Assembly: GCA_003541985.1 (NCBI GenBank)
Contig: DPLM01000024.1
Location: forward strand, 1 to 11,511
Reading direction: 5' to 3'
Origin: Deltaproteobacteria bacterium
GTDB taxonomy: Bacteria > SAR324 > NAC60-12
Length of the DNA stretch: 11,511 nt
Positions 6,931 through 11,511 of this stretch are shown one piece after another (within the stretch, counting starts at the first letter, position 1; each line of letters starts with the position of its first letter). The position numbers and the translations under genes are program-made. The notes below the pieces were generated by a model. It was not told the origin of the DNA. It worked only from the letters and a program-made list of their open reading frames with translations, and made no database searches.

Positions 6931-7868
6931 TGACTTTCCTTGGAGATCTCTGTGGTACTTGGTGTTACCGGTTTGGGTGGGGCTTTTTCCTGAAGCAATA
7001 GAAAGATCGGGCTTGCTACATAAATGGAGGAGTAGGTCCCAACAAGAATTCCCACAAACAGGGCAAATGCGAAGTCATGAATAATTTCTCCACCGAAGAG
7101 CAGCAACATGGTCACAACAAACAAGGTTGTGGCAGAAGTCAACAAGGTGCGGCTAAGAGTCTCATTGATGCTGATATCTAACAGCTCTTCCGTCTCACGC
7201 TTGCGGAACTTAGCGATATTCTCACGAATACGGTCGAAAACGACGATTGTATCGTTCAGAGAATACCCGACTACCGTCAGCAAAGCTGCAATAATGGTTA
7301 GGTTGAATTCCTTGTCGAACAACGAGAACACTCCGACAACAGCAAGTACATCGTGTAGGAGGCAAACTACGGCACTGACTCCAAATCGCCACTGAAAGCG
7401 AACGCTGATGTATATGAGTACCAACCCCAAGGCTATCAAAACGGCCAGAAGAGCGTCTTCTTTCAGTTCGTCACCAACTTTTGGCCCAATGGTCTCGACA
7501 CGTCGAATCTCTGGGTTGGTGTTAGCGTTCTGAAGAATTTGTTGCAGGTTGGTTGTCAGGGATTCCCCGGTTCCCAACGAACTATCAATTGGTAATCCCA
7601 GTAGAATCTCTCGATCTTCTTCGGCTCCAAAGGTCTGCAACATGATGCTGTCATAACCCTGACTGGCGAATAACTCGCGCAATTGATTCAGGTCAGGTTC
7701 GCTGTCAAAGCGAATCTGAACGTTGGTTCCTCCTCGGAAGTCAATTCCATAATTCAACCCTCCATGAAGCAGCACGGACAAAAAAGTGCTGAGAACCAAG
7801 AAAATCGAGAGGTAAATAGTGTATCGTCGCTTTTCGAGAAAGCGGATTTGCAATGGTTTAGAGAGCAT
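6927..7868 (-). CDS. secF: SecF, protein translocase subunit
   Basis: A 313-residue inner-membrane protein that pairs with SecD to pull preproteins across the membrane using the proton gradient. Predicted segments are TM1 at about 16-36, a periplasmic head beginning with GIDFRGG (41-47), then TM2 to TM6 between about 138 and 293. The conserved GYSLNDTIVVFDRIREN motif (201-217) in and after TM4 carries the charged residues tied to proton movement. ETIGPKVGDELKEDAL (125-140) precedes TM2, as is typical. Length and topology are complete. Only 3 nt separate it from the secD stop, and its own stop overlaps the tyrA start, so translation is probably coupled on both sides. No independent Shine-Dalgarno is seen. 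Confidence 0.96.
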   Translation of the reverse strand: MLSKPLQIRFLEKRRYTIYLSIFLVLSTFLSVLLHGGLNYGIDFRGGTNVQIRFDSEPDLNQLRELFASQGYDSIMLQTFGAEEDREILLGLPIDSSLGTGESLTTNLQQILQNANTNPEIRRVETIGPKVGDELKEDALLAVLIALGLVLIYISVRFQWRFGVSAVVCLLHDVLAVVGVFSLFDKEFNLTIIAALLTVVGYSLNDTIVVFDRIRENIAKFRKRETEELLDISINETLSRTLLTSATTLFVVTMLLLFGGEIIHDFAFALFVGILVGTYSSIYVASPIFLLLQEKAPPKPVTPSTTEISKESQ

Positions 7869-7871
7869 GTT

Positions 7872-9443
7872 TCAGATGCTGATGGCTTTGAGTTGCTTGC
7901 GGTTGAGGTAAATCATTTCAAAGAAGAATCTCGTCACTACAATTGCGGTGAACATACTTGAGAGAATTCCCAGAGAGAGCGTGACCGCAAAGCCCTTGAT
8001 AGGACCGGTTCCAAATTGTAGTAACGCCAGAGCTGCGAAGAGTGTTGTGACATTTGCATCAAGGATGGTTTTGAAAGCTCGATCAAAACCTTCATTTATT
8101 GAACTGCGCAAGTTGTTACTTTTTGCGAGTTCTTCACGAATTCTCTGGAAAATCAGGACATTTGCATCAACTGCCATACCTGTTGTCAGTACGATTCCTG
8201 CCATGCCAGGAAGTGTTAAGGTGGCACCGACCCCACCCAGGACAGCGATGATAAGTAAGAGGTTGAAGACCAAGGCGACTGCAGCGAAGACACCGGCGAG
8301 CCGGTAATATACCATCATAAAGATCAAGACCAGAAGCCCACCAAGCAGCAGCGAGATAAGGCCTTGCTCAACGGAATCTTCACCTAGGGAGGCACCAACG
8401 GTTCGTTCTTCTCTAATTTCAATGGGGGCTGGCAGAGAACCCGAACGAAGTACTATAGAGAGGTTACCAGCTTCTTCTGTAGTGAATTGGCCTGAAATTG
8501 ATGCTTCTCCACCACCAATTTTTTCTCTGATCACAGGGGCTGACTGCACTTTGTCATCCAAAACAATTGCTAGTCGTTTGCCCTGATTTTTTTCAGTCAG
8601 TTTTGCGAAGCGATCTGCACCAATTGAATCAAAGGAGAGAGAAACGTAAGGTTGATTGGTTTGCTGATCAAAACGCACCCGAGCATCGCGAATGTATTCA
8701 CCAGTCAACAGGACTTCTTTTCTTAGTACGTAAGGATTGCGGGAGAGAACATCTTGTGTAACGGGGTCGCGGATTTCCTCGTAGCGCACAACTTCGGTGT
8801 AGCGATTATAGGCAGCTGGGGTCGCGTCGTCGTTGACAATACGAAATTCCAAAACAGCTTGAGGGCCAATCAGTTCAATTGCCTGTGCTCGGTCTTTCAA
8901 ACCAGGAAGTTGGATGATGATACTGTTGTCCCCCTGACGTTGAAGAGTGGGTTCGCTGACCCCTAGGCTATCAATGCGATTACGCAAGACTTCCAGCGCT
9001 TGTGTGATTGCATTCTCTTGAATGCGAGTCAACTCTTCAGGCAGTAGCGTCAAAGTTGTCCGGTTGTTGGGTCGCTCTGCTGCCGTGAACTGAACCAACA
9101 AGCGATCATAGGGAGACTCGGTCAAGTTAACGGTTTCTCCATCCTCCATCTCCAAGGTGACTACGTTATTTTCCTGGCTGACTTCTACAAATTTGACGTA
9201 GTTGTCCAGCAGCAGGTCTTCCAACTCCTGGGCGGTACGATTGACGGTTTCCCTAACCGCTTCTTCAACCTTGATCTCGATATCGAGGTACATTCCCCCT
9301 TGGAGATCTAGTCCCAGGTTGACACGATTTGGATGTTGTTGAGGATCAACCCCAGGCTGGTAGGCTTGATAAGTGGGCAGACTGTAAAAAACGGCTGCCG
9401 CAAAGACCAACATGATCAGCAAGCCTTTGACACGTACGTTCAT
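7872..9443 (-). CDS. secD: SecD, protein translocase subunit
   Basis: A 523-residue inner-membrane partner of SecF. TM1 is at about 6-24, followed by GLDLQGG (44-50) at the start of the large periplasmic P1 region. RNRIDSLGVSEP (154-165) and the head/base subdomain run to SLPAP (336-340). Five further membrane helices lie between about 360 and 512. GMAVDANVLIFQRIREE (422-438) carries the conserved Asp needed for proton-coupled pulling. The length is intermediate for the family, shorter than the roughly 615 residues of E. coli, with a compact P1 region. It is followed by secF after 3 nt and preceded by yajC after 50 nt, the standard yajC-secD-secF arrangement. The ATG has no obvious Shine-Dalgarno (upstream is AACACCACCC), but the MNVRVKG opening before TM1 fits the family. 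Confidence 0.96.
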   Translation of the reverse strand: MNVRVKGLLIMLVFAAAVFYSLPTYQAYQPGVDPQQHPNRVNLGLDLQGGMYLDIEIKVEEAVRETVNRTAQELEDLLLDNYVKFVEVSQENNVVTLEMEDGETVNLTESPYDRLLVQFTAAERPNNRTTLTLLPEELTRIQENAITQALEVLRNRIDSLGVSEPTLQRQGDNSIIIQLPGLKDRAQAIELIGPQAVLEFRIVNDDATPAAYNRYTEVVRYEEIRDPVTQDVLSRNPYVLRKEVLLTGEYIRDARVRFDQQTNQPYVSLSFDSIGADRFAKLTEKNQGKRLAIVLDDKVQSAPVIREKIGGGEASISGQFTTEEAGNLSIVLRSGSLPAPIEIREERTVGASLGEDSVEQGLISLLLGGLLVLIFMMVYYRLAGVFAAVALVFNLLLIIAVLGGVGATLTLPGMAGIVLTTGMAVDANVLIFQRIREELAKSNNLRSSINEGFDRAFKTILDANVTTLFAALALLQFGTGPIKGFAVTLSLGILSSMFTAIVVTRFFFEMIYLNRKQLKAISI

Positions 9444-9493
9444 GGGTGGTGTTTATTTAAATCTGAAAACGAAGAGTTTCGAAGGAAGCCTGT

Positions 9494-9859
9494 TTAAGAC
9501 TCGTCCTTGGAATCGCTATCTGAAGAACTTGCATCCTTAGCTTTTTGTACAACGCGGGAAACTTGTCCGCGATCCATTTGAATCCTGACCTTGTCGGCAA
9601 TTTCCACAGTGATCGTGTCTTCTCCGAGTTTGAAGATCGTCCCATGAATACCGGAGTTCGTCACGACTTTGTCGCCCTTGCCCAAGGCACTCAACATCGC
9701 TCGCAATTCTTTTTGGCGCTTTTGCTGTGGTCGGATAATCAAGAAATAAAAAATAGCGAAGATCAGAATAAGGGGGCCAAACTGCACTAGCATAGCGGTT
9801 GTGTCACCGCCGCCCATAGCTGCATCCTGAGCCCAAGCTTCACGAACAAAGAAATCCAT
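9494..9859 (-). CDS. yajC: YajC, Sec translocon accessory protein
   Basis: A 121-residue membrane protein that associates with SecDF-SecYEG. There is a short N-terminal segment (1-24), one membrane helix at about 25-42, and the diagnostic FYFLIIRPQQKRQKE at 37-51. The cytoplasmic domain has the typical KGDKVVTNSGIHGTI and ends in a Ser/Asp-rich tail (110-121). The AWAQDA stretch resembles a signal-peptide cleavage region and is common at YajC N-termini. It is first in the yajC-secD-secF-tyrA unit. The tgt gene that often precedes yajC is absent; a divergent HAD gene is found instead. A GGGG run 10 nt before the ATG is at best a weak ribosome-binding site. Confidence 0.95.
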   Translation of the reverse strand: MDFFVREAWAQDAAMGGGDTTAMLVQFGPLILIFAIFYFLIIRPQQKRQKELRAMLSALGKGDKVVTNSGIHGTIFKLGEDTITVEIADKVRIQMDRGQVSRVVQKAKDASSSDSDSKDES

Positions 9860-10085
9860 AGAAAGTTACCCCAATGTGCTAAGAGTTTAAATCTGGGAAA
9901 ATAGCAAAAGCTGAATAAACTACCATAAACCATCTGCAAGCGCTATGCTCAAATTTACTCTTAGCCTTTACCGCTAAACTACTCCTGAACAAAATACAGA
10001 GTTATCCGCTATTGGCGGGCGTTCTTCGTGCAGTACCTTTGGCAAACCAAACCCTCTGAATCCAACCATCACCAGCCGGGATCGA
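9860..10085. promoter_or_regulatory. Divergent intergenic region between yajC and the HAD gene
   Basis: This 226-nt AT-rich spacer must hold promoters for both directions. For yajC the best minus-strand candidate is an extended -10, TGCTATTTT (9906-9898), which would start transcription about 30 nt before the ATG; its -35 is poor. For the HAD gene a plus-strand candidate is TTTACC (9967-9972), 17 nt, CAAAAT (9990-9995), each matching four of six bases. No strong inverted repeat or riboswitch-like structure was seen. The region's role follows from gene orientation; the exact boxes are weak guesses. Confidence 0.4.
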
Positions 10086-10868
10086 ATGCCGACTTGGAAT
10101 CTTGTATTTGACATTGACTTCACCCTCACTGGAGATCTGCCATCGTTGCGTAAACTTGGGCAAAAACTCCAACGTCTCCAACAAGTAGGCCAGGCTCGGG
10201 TTCTGTTCTGCACAGGTAGGCCTTATCCCGATGTGCTTCATGGATTGAAGCACGAGGAGTTACCTCAGCCAGACGCCATTATTGCTCAAACGGGAGTTGA
10301 ACTTTATCTGCCTCCTTTTGGTGGTTTTTCGACACCACTTCTCGATTGGCAACTACAACTCGAGAAGTTTGGCTTCTATGCGGAGGAAGTTCATCAGCGA
10401 TTGATTGACTTAAATGATATGATCAGCCTGGAGGCAGCCAATTGCCAGACACCCTACAAGGTCTCGTACGCAATCATGGATCCTAAACAGCCGCTTGAGT
10501 GGTTAGCCGAAATTTCAAGGCGTATGGTGGAGCCTGTTGGACGCTACCAAGTGATCTGTGCTGCTTTTGGAGAAAGCTACTATGTCGATATTTTGCCTGG
10601 GATGGTCAACAAGGGGAAAGCATTGCGCTACCTATTGGAATTACTGAAATGGCAGGAAGCGAACACAATTGTTGCTGGGGACAGCGGTAACGACCAGTCA
10701 ATGTTTGACGAAGGTTTTCGGGGAATTCTCGTAGGCAATGCACGTCCTGAAGTGAAAGAATATTTGCAGAAGTTTCCAGCAGAGCAGTTCTACCAAGCGC
10801 AGCAAAATTATGCGAAGGGTGTCTTGGAAGGTTTGGCTCATTGGCAGGTTCCAACCTTTGACGATTGA
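10086..10868 (+). CDS. HAD-superfamily phosphatase, sucrose-phosphatase-like
   Basis: A 260-residue Mg-dependent phosphohydrolase of the HAD IIB type. Motif I is DIDFT with nucleophile D9 and acid/base D11. Motif II is T43 in CTGR, motif III is K176 in NKGKAL, and motif IV is GDSGND (198-203). The cap region (about 80-170) contains YKVSYAI (124-130), and the C-terminus has NYAKGVLEGLAHW. Both closely resemble sucrose-6-phosphate phosphatase and mannosylfructose-phosphate phosphatase, which remove phosphate from a disaccharide phosphate. No glycosyltransferase or sucrose-phosphate synthase lies within the window, so the substrate is unproven; a sugar phosphate is likely. It is transcribed away from yajC and converges on the aminotransferase gene with a 49-nt gap. 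The ATG follows a weak GGGA, and no earlier in-frame ATG, GTG or TTG was found nearby. Confidence 0.88.
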   Translation: MPTWNLVFDIDFTLTGDLPSLRKLGQKLQRLQQVGQARVLFCTGRPYPDVLHGLKHEELPQPDAIIAQTGVELYLPPFGGFSTPLLDWQLQLEKFGFYAEEVHQRLIDLNDMISLEAANCQTPYKVSYAIMDPKQPLEWLAEISRRMVEPVGRYQVICAAFGESYYVDILPGMVNKGKALRYLLELLKWQEANTIVAGDSGNDQSMFDEGFRGILVGNARPEVKEYLQKFPAEQFYQAQQNYAKGVLEGLAHWQVPTFDD

Positions 10869-10917
10869 TAGGTAAGGTATCTGAGATCGAAATCCAGGTG
10901 GGTGTTTGTAGATGATT

Positions 10918-11511
10918 TCAGGCTAGCTGCAGAGGAACTTCCTGAAGTATCTGCTCGAGATTGTGGCAAAGCCGTTCTGCTTCAGACTCTGGAAAAACCA
11001 GTGGGGGCTTGAACTTGATCACGTTATGATCCGGCCCATCTGTACTGAGCAGGAATCCCTGGGCTTTCATCCGCTCCACAACATAAGTTGCTCGAGCTGC
11101 ACAGGGTATTCTTTGCACATGGTCAGCCACAAACTCCATACCAAGAAAGAGACCCTCTCCACGAACTTGTCCTAGAGCCGGACACGACTTCGACATTCCC
11201 TTCCAGCGTTCAAGCAGATAATTCCCCAAGGTCAGTGCATGTTTTTGGAGGTCTTCTTCTTCAATCACATCCAGTACGGCGTTACCCACTGCTGCAGAGA
11301 CAGGATTTCCACCAAAGGTGTTGAAGTATTCCATTCCGTTTGCAAAGGCTTCTGCAATTTCGGCAGTGGTGATCACAGCTGCGAGAGGATGTCCATTGCC
11401 GATTGGTTTTCCAAGTGTAACGATATCTGGAACGACTCCCTGTAGTTCAAATCCCCAAAAGGTTTTTCCCACCCTACCAAAGCCAACCTGTACCTCATCG
11501 GCGATACACAG
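10918..11511 (-). CDS. Class III aminotransferase-fold protein, phospho-lyase-like (N-terminus outside window)
   Basis: The C-terminal 197 residues of a PLP-dependent fold-type I enzyme. The frame stays open to the right edge, so the start is missing. ADEVQVGFGR (fragment residues 4-13) holds the Asp that contacts the PLP ring nitrogen. GKPIGNGHPLAAV contains the PLP-binding lysine, fragment K35. YFNTFGGNPVSAAVGNAVLDV closely resembles the ethanolamine-phosphate and 5-phosphohydroxylysine phospho-lyases (AGXT2L1/AGXT2L2 group), which eliminate phosphate and ammonia rather than transaminate. Bacterial relatives are sometimes fused to an N-terminal kinase and an M23-like domain; that cannot be judged here. 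The GTG at 11472 lies within the conserved core and is not a real start. Class III fold is certain; the phospho-lyase subgroup is likely; an ordinary omega-aminotransferase is the alternative. Confidence 0.88.
   Translation of the reverse strand: MCIADEVQVGFGRVGKTFWGFELQGVVPDIVTLGKPIGNGHPLAAVITTAEIAEAFANGMEYFNTFGGNPVSAAVGNAVLDVIEEEDLQKHALTLGNYLLERWKGMSKSCPALGQVRGEGLFLGMEFVADHVQRIPCAARATYVVERMKAQGFLLSTDGPDHNVIKFKPPLVFPESEAERLCHNLEQILQEVPLQLA

Noticed and set aside
9457..9645. A 62-residue minus-strand frame overlapping the 3' part of yajC
   Set aside because: It is an alternate frame within the YajC coding region with no family resemblance.
10002..10253. Minus-strand frames crossing the start of the HAD gene
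   Set aside because: They are antisense to HAD motifs I and II and show no conserved features.
10869..10917. Bidirectional terminator between the HAD gene and the aminotransferase gene
   Set aside because: The 49-nt convergent gap contains no stem-loop with flanking T-runs that I could find.

Overview
The window is an ordinary bacterial chromosomal segment of moderate GC. It is packed with housekeeping genes and almost all of them read on the minus strand. The SecD/SecF/YajC set, a 121-residue YajC with a single membrane anchor, a proteobacterial-type trigger factor, and the tig-clpP-clpX order all point to a Gram-negative bacterium. A proteobacterial or delta-like lineage (for example a marine SAR324-type organism) is my guess from protein flavour. 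No 16S or other taxonomic marker is present, so this placement is inference.

Layout. The left edge holds the last 18 codons of an unidentified plus-strand reading frame, then a small acylphosphatase gene (98-370, +). It meets the main minus-strand block end to end with only 2 nt between stop codons. Read in its own direction, that block runs yajC (9859-9494), secD (9443-7872), secF (7868-6927), tyrA (6930-6058), tig (5899-4595), clpP (4559-3951), clpX (3866-2607), a PfkB/adenosine-kinase-like sugar kinase (2593-1589) and a U32-family tRNA-modification-type protein (1563-373). On the right a divergent HAD phosphatase of the sucrose-phosphatase type (10086-10868, +) faces a class III aminotransferase (10918 to beyond 11511, -) whose N-terminus lies outside the window.

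How the genes work together. YajC-SecD-SecF form the accessory complex that uses the proton gradient to help preproteins through SecYEG. Trigger factor receives nascent chains at the ribosome exit. ClpX unfolds tagged or damaged proteins and feeds them into the ClpP chamber. The block therefore covers a nascent protein's fate: folding, export or destruction. tyrA (tyrosine biosynthesis) is fused translationally to secF by a 4-nt ATGA overlap and looks like a metabolic passenger. The 158-nt gap between tyrA and tig contains a fair sigma70-like promoter candidate, so the block is probably at least two transcription units: yajC-secD-secF-tyrA and tig-clpP-clpX-pfkB-U32.

I found no RNA gene, mobile element, CRISPR array, phage gene or anything I would call a new system. 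The best unexplained non-coding structure is a perfect 8-bp inverted repeat in the clpP-clpX gap. Other second-look items are an altered phosphate-loop motif in the acylphosphatase, a degenerate prolyl-isomerase pocket in trigger factor, and a phospho-lyase-type aminotransferase that runs off the edge.
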